From: Roseibium sp.
GTDB taxonomy: Bacteria > Pseudomonadota > Alphaproteobacteria > Rhizobiales > Stappiaceae
Assembly: GCA_017643215.1 (NCBI GenBank)
Contig: JAEPNV010000005.1
Span: 62,001 to 126,000 of the forward strand
Direction: 5' to 3'
DNA: 64,000 nt
Below the pieces are notes generated by a model. The model was not told the DNA's origin. It made no database searches and saw nothing but the letters and a program-made list of their open reading frames with translations. This document shows, one piece after another, positions 1 to 8,650 of the stretch. The position numbers were made by a program, and so were the translations under genes. How positions within the stretch are numbered: the first letter of the stretch is position 1; every line of letters begins with the position of its first letter.

Positions 1-920
1 TTCGCCGCATTGCCAACAAGCGTGTCGCCGCCGCCGCCGCCGATCGCGTTTTCAACCGTCACGCCGTTTGCGACCGTGTAGCCACCGGCCACACCGCTGA
101 CCCAGGACACATAGCCGCCACCGTTTTCGCCCGACAGCGGCGCGGCGCGCAGATCGATCGTCACACTGGCCGTGGCCGTCGCACCGGTGATCGTGTCGGT
201 CCCGCCGGCGTCCCAAATGCCGTTCCAGCCGACACCAGTGCCGTCGGCGTTAAACAGCGTGTACGTGGTGTTGCCGTTGTTGTAGGTGGTGTTGGCGCCG
301 TAAATCGCCTGGATTGTCGCGATGTCATAAGCCATCGGAGTCACCGCCTGGCCGGAGGCCAGATTTGGTGCGGCTTGACCCGTCCAGCCATTGACGTAGG
401 ACATGACCGTGAAAATCGCCTGGTTTTGATCGTTGGTTCCCCGGTCCTGATCATTGGTCACGCCGGGGAACACGATGCCGCCATCATGCGGATGCTCTAT
501 TCCCAGCGCATGACCCAATTCGTGAACGATCGTGTAGTAGCCGTCGCCGCCAGGGTTTATGTGCCCCCACGACTCGCTCTCGAAGTTAAACCTGGCCCAA
601 TAGCCGAGGTCACCGGCCCCAAAGGTGGGCAGTTGTGCGGCCCCTTCGCTGCCATCCATCGCTGCCGAGGTGAAAAGCTGGACGACAATGTTGGCCGATG
701 CCACGTCGGACACTTGCGAAAACGTGATGTTGGCGACATTGGCCCAACTTTGGAACCCGGCCTCGACGGCTGCGATCTCCGCGGTGGTCCAAGCCTTTTC
801 CTGCGTATCGAAACTGTAAGTTACGGTCGTGGATCCATCCCAGGCGCCGTCACGATAGATCAGGGCCGACAGATACGGGTTCGATGACGATGCGGTTTGC
901 GCTCGAACAGTTGAAGCCAT
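1..920 (-). CDS. Serralysin-like M10 metalloprotease, 3' end outside window
   Basis: Secreted zinc endopeptidase of the M10B/serralysin type. Reading leftwards from ATG at 920 (MASTVRAQTASSSNPYLSAL), about 306 residues are visible. The zinc site HELGHALGIEH is at residues 133-143 and the Met-turn (FTVMSY) at about 170-175, spaced as in serralysins. The visible C-terminal end (VENAIGGGGGDTLVGNAA) is the start of a glycine/aspartate-rich RTX calcium-binding repeat, so the gene runs off the left edge. There is no N-terminal signal peptide, as expected for type I secretion; no secretion genes are visible here. Family assignment is firm; the substrate is unknown. Confidence 0.9.
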   Translation of the reverse strand, partial: MASTVRAQTASSSNPYLSALIYRDGAWDGSTTVTYSFDTQEKAWTTAEIAAVEAGFQSWANVANITFSQVSDVASANIVVQLFTSAAMDGSEGAAQLPTFGAGDLGYWARFNFESESWGHINPGGDGYYTIVHELGHALGIEHPHDGGIVFPGVTNDQDRGTNDQNQAIFTVMSYVNGWTGQAAPNLASGQAVTPMAYDIATIQAIYGANTTYNNGNTTYTLFNADGTGVGWNGIWDAGGTDTITGATATASVTIDLRAAPLSGENGGGYVSWVSGVAGGYTVANGVTVENAIGGGGGDTLVGNAA

Positions 921-1464
921 TTTCCCCCCAGAAAGTGTGCCTCGTATTCATTACTGATAAAGCGTACTGGATTTTAGCGGCATGGCAACTTGCGGGCCGA
1001 GGTTGATGACGCTCTTTGGTTCTTCCGTCGCCATCCTCGGACACCGTTCCACGGCTGTCCGGTTTAACTCTTGGTGGCTGCAGTTTTGGCCGGGACTGTC
1101 GGCAAGCACCCGCTCAAGGGCAGGGCGACCGGCTTAGGCGCATAAAGCCACCTTTGACCGGACTTTGTGTGCGGGTTGCGCGCGTTGAAGACCGTCATTC
1201 CGGCCCCCGAGCCGGGATCGGAGAGCCGCTGTGGTCGTGGCCGCTCTCCATTTCCCCGTCCGGCCCCGTGCCGCCCCGATGCCGGATCTCCGCTGCGCTG
1301 CATCCGGGATGACCGAAAGGGGACGCTTGGTGCCGGTCGCAATAAGACCTGCGGCCACCGACCCTAAACCGGACAACCGTGAAACCGGTCCGGGCATGAC
1401 AACCGAAAGACCAAATGGTGCGTCAGCAGTCTGGGCCCGCCCAAGCGGGCGGGCCAAACACGGT
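921..1464. other. Intergenic region with repeat fragments
   Basis: About 540 bases between the divergent start of the protease gene and the 3' end of the monooxygenase gene. No gene is supported; all open frames here are low-complexity GC-rich shadows. Positions 1031-1069 match the left end of the longer repeat at 22073-22330 (shared text ctgtccggtttaac), and 1192-1228 is a palindromic element whose inverse recurs at 36272-36307. The upstream region of the protease gene (about 921-1000) should hold its promoter, but no clear -35/-10 pair was recognised. Confidence 0.6.
1192..1228. repeat. Palindromic intergenic element, copy 1
   Basis: Contains the imperfect hairpin CCGGCCCCCGAGCCGGG. Its reverse complement matches 36272-36307 with about four differences over 37 positions (CGGCTCTCCGATCC, then GGCTCG, then ATGACGG are shared). 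Dispersed palindromes of this sort are common between genes in alphaproteobacteria. No function can be assigned from the sequence. Confidence 0.6.
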
Positions 1465-3264
1465 TTATGACAGATGATGCACGGTTTGGAGGCCATAGAC
1501 CGGTGTCGGCAGGCCCTCCATCCGGGCCTTCAATTGCAGCGCGAGAAACTGTGAGTAGTGCCGCGATTGATGCAGGTTGCCGCCGTGGAACCAGAGCGCG
1601 TCCTGCTGGGTCGGCTTCCACATGTTGCGCTGTTCGCCTTCCCACGGACCCGGGTCTTTTGTGGTATCGGAGCCAAGGCCCCAGACCTTGCCGACCTTGT
1701 CGGCCATCTCCTGGCCCATCAGGTCCGCCACCCAGCCGTTCATGGAGCCATAGCCGGTGGCATAGACAATCAGGTCGGCGTCGAGTTTCGTGCCATCGTC
1801 CAGGATCAGGCCGTCCTCGACCACCTCGCTCACCTGCCCGCGCTTCAGTTTGATTTTGCCGTCAATGATGAGCTGGCTCGCGCCGATATCGATGTAGTAG
1901 CCGGAGCCACGGCGCAGGTACTTCATGAACAGGCCGCTGTCGTCGTCGCCCCAATCCAGCCAGAAGCCGGCCTTTTCCAGGCCCTCATAGAAATCCGCGT
2001 CCCGCTCCTTCATCTGCGCATAGGCGGGGATCTGGAACTCGTGCAAGATGCGGTAGGGCAGGGAAGCAAAGATCAGGTCGGCCTTTTCGGTGGTCATGCC
2101 GGATCGCACGGCCTCCTCGGAATAAAGCGCCCCAAGGCCGATCTCCATCAGCGTGTCGGACCGGACGATGTGGGTGGAGGATCTTTGCACCATGGTCACA
2201 TCGACGTCGTTCTCCCACAGCGCGGCGCAGATATCGTGCGCGGAGTTGTTTGATCCGACCACAACCGCTTTCTTTCCGCGATACGCGTCCGGACCGGGAT
2301 GGCGGGAGGAGTGATGCTGATCACCCTTGAACCGCTCCATTCCGGGAAACTGCGGGATGTTCGCCTTGCCGGACATGCCGGTTGCCATGACAAGCTGCTT
2401 CGGCCGCAGCACGACCTCTTCGCCGTCGCGGTCCACAACGATTGTCCATTCGCCGGTTGCCTGATCGTAGTTTGCGGACTTGGCCGTTGTTTTTGTCCAG
2501 TAATTCAGCTCCATGACCTTTGTGTACATTTCCAGCCAGTCGCCGATTTTGTCTTTCGGGCTGAACACCGGCCAGTTTTCCGGGAACTTGATGTAGGGCA
2601 GGTGGTCGTACCAGACCGGGTCATGCAGGCAGAGGGACTTGTAGCGGTTTCGCCAGCTGTCACCGGGACGCTCGTTCTTTTCCACGATGATGGTCGGAAC
2701 GCCAAGCTGGCGCAGCCGGGCGCCGAGCGCAATACCGCCCTGGCCGCCGCCGATGATGACGCAATGGGGCTGCGTTTCGTAACCGAGTTCGGCTTCTTCG
2801 CGCTCCCGTTCTTCTTTCCAGGTCGTCCGGTGCTTTCCGATCCCGTGTTTTGCACCGAGCGGACGCGCGAAGCCTTTTGGCTCCTCGTGTCCCTTCAGCT
2901 CGACCATGGTGGTCAGCAGCGTCCAGATCTTGTTGTCCTTCAGGCGGATCAGTCCGTATCCGCGCGCGCGCTCGGTCTCGAACTGGATCCAGGCGGTGGT
3001 CACGCCGCCTTCTTCGGTCGGCACTTCACCTTCCGCGATCTGCCAGTTGCTTGGCTTGGTGTGCGCGAGCTGGTGCTTCAGAAGATCCTCGACCTGGTCC
3101 TTGCCCTCGACGGTTTTGATGTTCCAGGTAAAGGCCACCAGATCGCGCCAGAAGCAGTCGTCCTGAAACATGTCGACCGCACGCGCAATGTCCCCCGCTT
3201 CAAGGGCGTCGCCAAAGGCTTTCAAAAAAGTCTCGGTCCGGTGGACCACGGGCACATCCAGCAT
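1465..3264 (-). CDS. Flavin-containing monooxygenase with N-terminal NTF2/SnoaL-like domain
   Basis: Probable FAD/NADPH-dependent monooxygenase of 599 residues. Residues 1-130 look like an NTF2/SnoaL-like fold (TETFLKAFGDALEAGD...). From about 168 the flavoprotein part begins with the FAD motif IIGGGQGG (171-177), an MATG motif at about 293, a second nucleotide-binding motif VVVGSNNSAHD (335-344) and a late VYATGY motif, as in FMO/Baeyer-Villiger-like enzymes. ATG at 3264 is chosen because GGAGG lies six bases upstream; an in-frame ATG at 3270 overlaps that site. The AcoR-like regulator is immediately upstream on the same strand and both carry the same palindrome in front. The substrate is not deducible. 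Confidence 0.88.
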   Translation of the reverse strand: MLDVPVVHRTETFLKAFGDALEAGDIARAVDMFQDDCFWRDLVAFTWNIKTVEGKDQVEDLLKHQLAHTKPSNWQIAEGEVPTEEGGVTTAWIQFETERARGYGLIRLKDNKIWTLLTTMVELKGHEEPKGFARPLGAKHGIGKHRTTWKEEREREEAELGYETQPHCVIIGGGQGGIALGARLRQLGVPTIIVEKNERPGDSWRNRYKSLCLHDPVWYDHLPYIKFPENWPVFSPKDKIGDWLEMYTKVMELNYWTKTTAKSANYDQATGEWTIVVDRDGEEVVLRPKQLVMATGMSGKANIPQFPGMERFKGDQHHSSRHPGPDAYRGKKAVVVGSNNSAHDICAALWENDVDVTMVQRSSTHIVRSDTLMEIGLGALYSEEAVRSGMTTEKADLIFASLPYRILHEFQIPAYAQMKERDADFYEGLEKAGFWLDWGDDDSGLFMKYLRRGSGYYIDIGASQLIIDGKIKLKRGQVSEVVEDGLILDDGTKLDADLIVYATGYGSMNGWVADLMGQEMADKVGKVWGLGSDTTKDPGPWEGEQRNMWKPTQQDALWFHGGNLHQSRHYSQFLALQLKARMEGLPTPVYGLQTVHHLS

Positions 3265-3373
3265 GTTCATCCTCCCATTGGTTGCGCTTTGTCGCAGGAA
3301 GATGACCGCGAAACTGCGCCAAGCGCCATGCAAATCAGCGTGTTTGCCGGGATGAGTGCATATTTTTGATGAC

Positions 3374-3393
3374 GGCGTTGCAGCCGCAACGCC
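3374..3393. promoter_or_regulatory. GTTGC-N4-GCAAC palindrome upstream of the monooxygenase gene
   Basis: Arms GGCGTTGC and GCAACGCC separated by AGCC, 8-bp perfect arms, lying between the regulator stop (3405) and the monooxygenase start (3264). The same GTTGC-N4-GCAAC core occurs at 5260-5273 before the regulator gene, at nearly the same distance from the start codon (113 and 107 bases). Inferred operator of the AcoR-like regulator. Confidence 0.55.
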
Positions 3394-3404
3394 GCGCAAC
3401 ACCG

Positions 3405-5153
3405 TCAGTGCTTTGGCGAAAGCCCTGCCTTGCGGACCCGTCTCATGATCGTCGACCGGTTCACGCCGAGCCGCTTTGCGGCGCGCGCCATGTTCCAGCC
3501 ACAGGCAATGAGAAGGCTCTCCAGATCCTCGTCCGGATCATCATCGCCGGTCCGCAAATCCAAAGCGGCGGGCAGGTCCGGCAGATCGATCACGGGTCCG
3601 TCCGCAAGGGTGACGGCGACCTCCAGGACATTTGCAAGTTCGCGAATGTTGCCGGGCCAGTTCCGTCCGGCCAGCTCCGAACGTGCGCCCGGCGACAAGC
3701 GCACATCCGCCGGTGACCGGCGCAACAGGCGGTCGACCAGCCAGTCGAAGTCCTGCCGCATCCGGAGCGGCGGGATCGACAGAACCATGCCGGCAAGGCG
3801 GAAATAAAGGTCGCTGCGAAGCCCCAAACACTCAGGAGAACCGGTTTGAGGACCACGGGAGGAGGCAATCACCCGGACATCGTCACGGGCATCCATCAAT
3901 GTCAGGGCCGCCGCTTGGCCGTCCGCATCAAGATCTTCGACGCCGCGCAGGAACAACGTGCCGCCAGGCGCGTCGAGGAGCCGGTTGACGGCCGCCTCAC
4001 CGAAACTGGCGCAGGAAACGGCGTGAAACGCGCGCTTTGACGGGCCCAGGACATGGATGGCCCGTGCGAGCGTTTCCTTGCCGGTTCCAGTTTCACCGCA
4101 CAATAGGAGAGGGATCGCCGTTTGGGCGAGCTTTTGGGCCTTCACCTGAAGCTGCGCCATGGCCGGATCCGGCCCTGCGATGGCGGACAGCGGCCCGGGC
4201 AGCGCGGCCCTGGGTTGGCGGCGCGGCAGCCGGGCTGATTGCGGCGCGATCGCATGACCATAAAGCCCGCGGCCGTCCTTCAGCCGCAGCACGCGCTCTT
4301 CCGCCGGGCGGCCGCGCATCAGATCCGGCAGGTCGTCGACGTCGAGGTCCAGGACCTTGCCGATATGCGTGCCGATCAAGGATGTCCCATCGTCCGCGGC
4401 CATCCAGTTTCTTGCGCCTTGCGTCATGCCGACGATCCGCCCGGACCCGTCGATCGCGACAGCTGCTTCGGGATCGACTTCGAGGAATTCCGGTGAACTG
4501 GACACCCGCAGCACCCATTCGCGCCGTGTCATGGCCATCAGGTTTGCCATTTCGACCCGGCGCGCCGAGGCCTTCACGAGGTTCATGGCAAGGTTCTGGC
4601 TGGACTTGGGACGGGGCGAGCGCAGGAGCGAGATATCGAGCACGGCAACCAGTTGTCCGCATGTGTCGAAGATTGGCGCCGAGGTGCAGGACAGAGGCGT
4701 ATGGGCGAGGCCGAAATGGTCGCTCTGGTGGATCGTCACCGCCTCGCCGGTGACGATGCAGGATCCGACCCCGCAGGTTCCGGCAAGATCTTCCGACCAA
4801 TCGGAGCCGAGATAAAGCCCGGCCTGCCGGAGTTCATCCTCAAACCGCGGATCGCCGAAGAAGTCGACACAAATGCCCTTCGCATCGGCCAGCAACAGCA
4901 CGTAGTTCTCGCCGGCAACCTGTTTGAAGAGCGTCCGCAATCCGGACCGGGCCGTGGCGATGAGGCGTTCTGATTGTTCCTGGTGCTCCCGCAATTGTGT
5001 GTCGGTGACGATATGCGCCGGCTCGGGGCGGGTCGGGTCCATGCCGTATGTTTCAACGCACCGCCGCCAGCTGGTTGCCACGACGGTGTCGCGGCCGGTT
5101 GGATGGCCCTGCAGCACCCGGTCGATTTCGCTCACATGTTCGCTGTCCCGCAT
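3405..5153 (-). CDS. AcoR-like GAF/AAA/Fis-HTH regulator with degenerate ATPase motifs
   Basis: Transcription regulator of 582 residues resembling AcoR-type bacterial enhancer-binding proteins. It has an N-terminal GAF-like sensor (about 50-190), a PAS-like segment (about 230-300), an AAA+ region with intact Walker A (GETGTGKE) and a C-terminal Fis-type helix-turn-helix (NMARAAKRLGVNRSTIMRRV). The sigma-54-contacting GAFTGA loop is absent: the sequence passes straight from the SCASFGEA segment to GGTLFLRGVEDL, where the usual Walker B DE is RG. It may therefore regulate without sigma-54 ATPase activity. Start ATG at 5153 is preceded by GGAGG at a 5-base spacing. It probably controls itself and the adjacent monooxygenase. 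Confidence 0.85.
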   Translation of the reverse strand: MRDSEHVSEIDRVLQGHPTGRDTVVATSWRRCVETYGMDPTRPEPAHIVTDTQLREHQEQSERLIATARSGLRTLFKQVAGENYVLLLADAKGICVDFFGDPRFEDELRQAGLYLGSDWSEDLAGTCGVGSCIVTGEAVTIHQSDHFGLAHTPLSCTSAPIFDTCGQLVAVLDISLLRSPRPKSSQNLAMNLVKASARRVEMANLMAMTRREWVLRVSSSPEFLEVDPEAAVAIDGSGRIVGMTQGARNWMAADDGTSLIGTHIGKVLDLDVDDLPDLMRGRPAEERVLRLKDGRGLYGHAIAPQSARLPRRQPRAALPGPLSAIAGPDPAMAQLQVKAQKLAQTAIPLLLCGETGTGKETLARAIHVLGPSKRAFHAVSCASFGEAAVNRLLDAPGGTLFLRGVEDLDADGQAAALTLMDARDDVRVIASSRGPQTGSPECLGLRSDLYFRLAGMVLSIPPLRMRQDFDWLVDRLLRRSPADVRLSPGARSELAGRNWPGNIRELANVLEVAVTLADGPVIDLPDLPAALDLRTGDDDPDEDLESLLIACGWNMARAAKRLGVNRSTIMRRVRKAGLSPKH

Positions 5154-5259
5154 GCCGTCCTCCATCGGCTTTGGTGCCCCACCATATCGCCGCGCACCGT
5201 CCGGGAGCAATCCGTTCCAGGCGGTTAGATCATAAGCAGGCGAAGGTTTTTTGCGATTT

Positions 5260-5273
5260 GTTGCGCGCGCAAC
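5260..5273. promoter_or_regulatory. GTTGC-GCGC-GCAAC palindrome upstream of the AcoR-like gene
   Basis: Perfect 14-bp palindrome 107 bases before the regulator start, sharing the GTTGC-N4-GCAAC core with the site at 3377-3390. Inferred autoregulatory operator; no convincing -24/-12 sigma-54 promoter was seen near either site. Confidence 0.5.
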
Positions 5274-5332
5274 CGGTGCGCCGGGGTTGGGCCGACCGGC
5301 TTGAAGGATGTTTCAGCAAAGCTTGTGGCACC

Positions 5333-5364
5333 GTCAAACGGTTCGCGGCCAATAGCCGTTTGAC
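5333..5364. promoter_or_regulatory. Inverted repeat GTCAAACGG...CCGTTTGAC
   Basis: Perfect 9-bp arms (5333-5341 and 5356-5364) with a 14-base spacer, in the divergent region between the AcoR-like gene and the AbrB-like gene. It could be an operator or a hairpin; there is no following T-run, so a terminator is unlikely. Confidence 0.35.
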
Positions 5365-5496
5365 TCCAATTGGATGCAGACAAACCGCTGCAACACCTCT
5401 AAACCGATCAGCTTCCGGACGCTCGATCGATTCCGATCGGGCGCCCGTTGATCCATCGTGAAAGGGAGGAGGGGCTGTTCGCGTAGCTCGGCCTAA

Positions 5497-6630
5497 ATGA
5501 GTGTGCAAAAACCCTCCGCGCGTGCTGCGGGCACCGAACGGCATAAGCCGAGTCCGCTCTGGAAAGATCCCGATTTCTGGCAGCGCACCGGCCTAACCTA
5601 TGCCATTGCCATTGCGGGTGCCCTGATCGCGGCACAGGCGGGATTGCCGCTGGCCTGGATGTTGGGTCCGTTCTTTGCTTGCGGGGCGGCATCCGGGCTT
5701 GGATTGAGGCTCCGGTCTGTCCCTTTTTCACGCGAGTTCGCGCAGATCACCATCGGACTTGGGATCGGATTGCAGTTTTCGTCCGCGACGCTTGTCGCCA
5801 CCCTGCTTTTGACGCCGGCAATGCTGGCGGCGACGCTGTATGTGATTGGCTATACGATGGTGGCGGCGGCCTTGTTCCGGCCGCTTGCGGGCGTCAACCG
5901 TCCCACCGCGTTCTTCGCCACGGCTGCCGGCGGGGTTGCCGACATGGCCCCGATTGCACGTGACCGGGGAGGAGATGCTGCCTCGGTTGGGATCGTGCAT
6001 GCGCTCCGGGTGTCCATGACCGTCGCGATCGTTCCGCTTCTGGTCGTCAGTTTTGGTGAGACCGGCCGCGTTGCCGGCGGAGCTGCCAACGCGGGATCCT
6101 CGGCCATGTGGCTATTGCCCATTTATGCCGGTGGCATCGCGTTCGCCTGGCTCGTCAAGCGGACACGCCTGCCCAATCCATGGCTGGTGGCGCCCATGTT
6201 TTTCGGGATTGTCCTTGGGGCGAGCGGGACATTGACGCTGGCCATACCACCGCTTGGCATACTGGGCGCGCAGTTACTCCTTGGAACATGGCTTGGATGC
6301 CAGTTCCGCAAGGACTTGTTGCTCGGTCTGCCGCGCGTCGCCATGGCGGGCATCGCGGTTTCGCTGTTCATGATTATAGCGGCGTTTGCCGGTGCGCTTG
6401 TCCTGTCCGCCGTGACGCCGTTGTCGCTGGCAACGTCGTTTCTCGCGCTTGCACCGGCCGCGGTCACTGAAATGGTGATCACCGCAAAGACCATGCATCT
6501 GGACCCTGAGGTCATCACCGGTTTTCACATCATCCGCATATTCGTGATCTGTTCGACGGCGTTGCTCATGTACAGGATTTACTGCGGTATTGGGCGCGTC
6601 CTTGGCCGGCTCGCGGAAAGGCGTAGTTGA
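5497..6630 (+). CDS. AbrB family (PF05145-type) integral membrane protein
   Basis: Membrane protein of 377 residues with about ten hydrophobic segments in two similar halves (for example TYAIAIAGALIAAQAGLPLAWMLG near 30-55), the layout of the AbrB/putative ammonia monooxygenase family, which is annotated as transporter-like but poorly characterised. The N-terminus up to about residue 25 is polar and cytoplasmic. The short AAAGGGAGGAGGGG stretch lies too far (about 21 bases) from the ATG to be an ideal ribosome site. It converges on the enolase-superfamily gene with 21 bases between them. The transported substrate is unknown. Confidence 0.85.
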   Translation: MSVQKPSARAAGTERHKPSPLWKDPDFWQRTGLTYAIAIAGALIAAQAGLPLAWMLGPFFACGAASGLGLRLRSVPFSREFAQITIGLGIGLQFSSATLVATLLLTPAMLAATLYVIGYTMVAAALFRPLAGVNRPTAFFATAAGGVADMAPIARDRGGDAASVGIVHALRVSMTVAIVPLLVVSFGETGRVAGGAANAGSSAMWLLPIYAGGIAFAWLVKRTRLPNPWLVAPMFFGIVLGASGTLTLAIPPLGILGAQLLLGTWLGCQFRKDLLLGLPRVAMAGIAVSLFMIIAAFAGALVLSAVTPLSLATSFLALAPAAVTEMVITAKTMHLDPEVITGFHIIRIFVICSTALLMYRIYCGIGRVLGRLAERRS

Positions 6631-6651
6631 CGAAATTATCGTCCGCAGGGC

Positions 6652-7770
6652 CTAAAACACCCGGCAGTCTTCCAATGCATCGTCATCGGGGTCCAGTCCA
6701 AGCCCCGGCGCTTCGGGCACGTGCAAATGGCCGTTCGACACAAATGGCAGATCCGGCATCAGCAGGCGTGCGATTCTCGTCTGGGCCAGGTGCAACTCCA
6801 CCGCGCCCTCGTCCATGGCCCCGCACATCCAATGCAGATTGATGATGTCCCAGCCGCCGCCTGGCGAGACCTTACATCCGTGTCCAACGGCATTCCGCGC
6901 AATCTTCACGGCAGGTCCGAACCCGCCGGCAAAGACCGCGTTCGGCTGCAGCACGGACACACCGGCTTCGGCGAGAAGATGAAAGCGCTCGGCGCTTTGC
7001 TCCATCTGGCCGGCGCCAAGTGGAACGATGGTCTTGGCGGCAAGATGGGCGAGGGCGTGCCGATCGTTTCCGCGTACCGGTTCTTCCAACCAGGCAAGAT
7101 TGAGATCAGCCGTTGCGGTGGCAAATTCCGACGCGGTTTCCGCGTCCATACCGCAATTGGCATCGGCGATCAGGTCGGCCTTGTCGCCGATCGCGGCGCG
7201 GACGGCCCGCAATCGGGTCACGTCCGCCGCAATGCTGCGGTCCCGCGCGGCGACGAGCACTTTGACCCCTTTTGCACCCGACATAACTTGCTGGGCGCAG
7301 ATATGGACTAGCTCATCGGTGTCCAGTGCAGGAAATCCGCAGGTCACATGCACGGGCGCTGCGCGGCGCTTGCCGCCAAGCAGGGCCGCCACGCTGACAC
7401 CGGCGCGTTTGGCATTGAGGTCCGTCAAGGCGATTTCGAGTGCCGACATCGCCGACACGAAAACGCCCGTCATGCCGCGTGGATTGTAGGTGCGGGTCAG
7501 GTCCGAAACCGGGTCAGTGTTTGTATCTGCCAAAGCCTCGGCGACGGCGCGGTTCAGGAAACCTGCAACTTCGGGTGCCAGAAACCGTCCGGTAAAACCG
7601 TTCCCGGTCCATCCGTCGGCATCCTGGACCCGCAGGTGCACGAACGTAAAACTGTCCGAACCCGCATAGGGCGCCGGATCCCCGGGGCGGGCGCCGGGGC
7701 TGTGCACACTTGCATGAAGGGTCAGGCCGGATGCCATTCGTCGGTTTGGCTCATGTCGATTCGCCGCCAT
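6652..7770 (-). CDS. Enolase-superfamily (mandelate racemase/muconate lactonizing-like) enzyme
   Basis: TIM-barrel enzyme of 372 residues that would abstract the alpha-proton of a carboxylate. Visible are the Lys-bearing second strand (AKGVKVLVA, about 170), first metal ligand Asp in LIADANCG, second ligand Glu in WLEEPV, and a C-terminal SPGGG loop. The third ligand, normally Glu in a GE motif, falls in LGAGQMEQ, where the usual position is Ala. The SDR gene upstream overlaps it by 20 bases, so the two are probably co-transcribed, opposite a GntR regulator and a Tct importer. This points to sugar-acid or dicarboxylate dehydration, but the substrate is not known. Confidence 0.82.
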   Translation of the reverse strand: MAANRHEPNRRMASGLTLHASVHSPGARPGDPAPYAGSDSFTFVHLRVQDADGWTGNGFTGRFLAPEVAGFLNRAVAEALADTNTDPVSDLTRTYNPRGMTGVFVSAMSALEIALTDLNAKRAGVSVAALLGGKRRAAPVHVTCGFPALDTDELVHICAQQVMSGAKGVKVLVAARDRSIAADVTRLRAVRAAIGDKADLIADANCGMDAETASEFATATADLNLAWLEEPVRGNDRHALAHLAAKTIVPLGAGQMEQSAERFHLLAEAGVSVLQPNAVFAGGFGPAVKIARNAVGHGCKVSPGGGWDIINLHWMCGAMDEGAVELHLAQTRIARLLMPDLPFVSNGHLHVPEAPGLGLDPDDDALEDCRVF

Positions 7771-8491
7771 TTACCGCGATCATCTGTCCGGTCACGAACC
7801 GGGCATCCGGAGACGCGAGGAACCCAACAACCGAAGCGATATCGTCCGATTGCCCCATGACTCCGGCCGGGATCGAGGCAACGCGTTTCGGATCATCCTC
7901 CGCCACGGCGTCTTTTCTGATCTGGCCCGGCGAAACAACATTTGCCGTAATGCCCTTGGAGCCGAATTCGGTCGACAGGGCCTTGGTCAGCCCCCAGACC
8001 CCGTGTTTGGCAGCCGAGATCGGAGCGCCTTCGAAATAGCCCTTGATCGCCTTCATTCCAGCGAAGTTGATGATCCGGCCCCAGCGGTTTTCGACCATGC
8101 CCGGCAAAAACGCGCGGCTGGACCGGAAACAGGCGGTCAACGCGATATCGACCACACCGTGCCAATCCTCGTCCGTCATCTCCAGGAAAGGCTTGTGGGG
8201 ACGGCGGGCGGCGTTGTTCACCAGGATATCGACCCGATCGAAGGTTTTCAGTGCGGCCTCGACGATGCCGTCCATCTCGCCCGCACGGCCGACATCACCC
8301 ATGGCGACAAGGGGCGTGCCGCCGGCCTTTTTAACGAGGTCGGCGGTTTCACGGCACGCCCCCTCATTGGTGGCCCCGTTGACGATGACATTGCATCCCA
8401 TTTCGGCGAGCCGGACCGCAATGGCGCGGCCGATATTCTGACCTGAGCCTGAGACAAAGGCCGTCCGTCCGGCAAGTGGTCGGTGCGTCAT
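7751..8491 (-). CDS. SDR family protein lacking the canonical Tyr-x-x-x-Lys tyrosine
   Basis: Short-chain dehydrogenase/reductase fold of 246 residues. The cofactor motif is SGSGQNIG (14-21), the structural NNA is at 92-94, and the C-terminal end is FVTGQMIAVNGG. At the active site the YxxxK motif reads ISAAK (158-162) and the Ser of the preceding strand is Ala/Gly (INFAG), so the normal catalytic Ser and Tyr are missing; a Tyr at 152 could substitute. Start ATG at 8491 with AGGGG upstream; the longer frame to 8593 has no ribosome site. It overlaps the downstream enolase-like gene. It could be a dehydrogenase with an altered mechanism or a non-redox relative. Confidence 0.82.
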   Translation of the reverse strand: MTHRPLAGRTAFVSGSGQNIGRAIAVRLAEMGCNVIVNGATNEGACRETADLVKKAGGTPLVAMGDVGRAGEMDGIVEAALKTFDRVDILVNNAARRPHKPFLEMTDEDWHGVVDIALTACFRSSRAFLPGMVENRWGRIINFAGMKAIKGYFEGAPISAAKHGVWGLTKALSTEFGSKGITANVVSPGQIRKDAVAEDDPKRVASIPAGVMGQSDDIASVVGFLASPDARFVTGQMIAVNGGEST

Positions 8492-8650
8492 GGAGTAATG
8501 CCCCTGATGTTGTTTGGCGCCTTTGGTCCCGTTTGGCCGCCATGTGCCCGCCAAGTCCGCATTCACGCGTTTTGCCAAGCGGTGACGCCCCATAGCGTGT
8601 CCTCAACTTTGGGTGCTTTATCAGTCCGGCGAAAAAAATAATCAACAGAA

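Noticed and set aside
2299..3369. Long plus-strand open frame of 356 codons opposite the monooxygenase gene
   Set aside because: It is the complement of a well-supported flavoprotein gene and has no protein family pattern; high GC produces such shadows.
3271..3376. Sigma-54 (-24/-12) promoter before the monooxygenase gene
   Set aside because: The nearest candidate (TTGGCGCAGTTTCGC) has wrong spacing between GG and GC.
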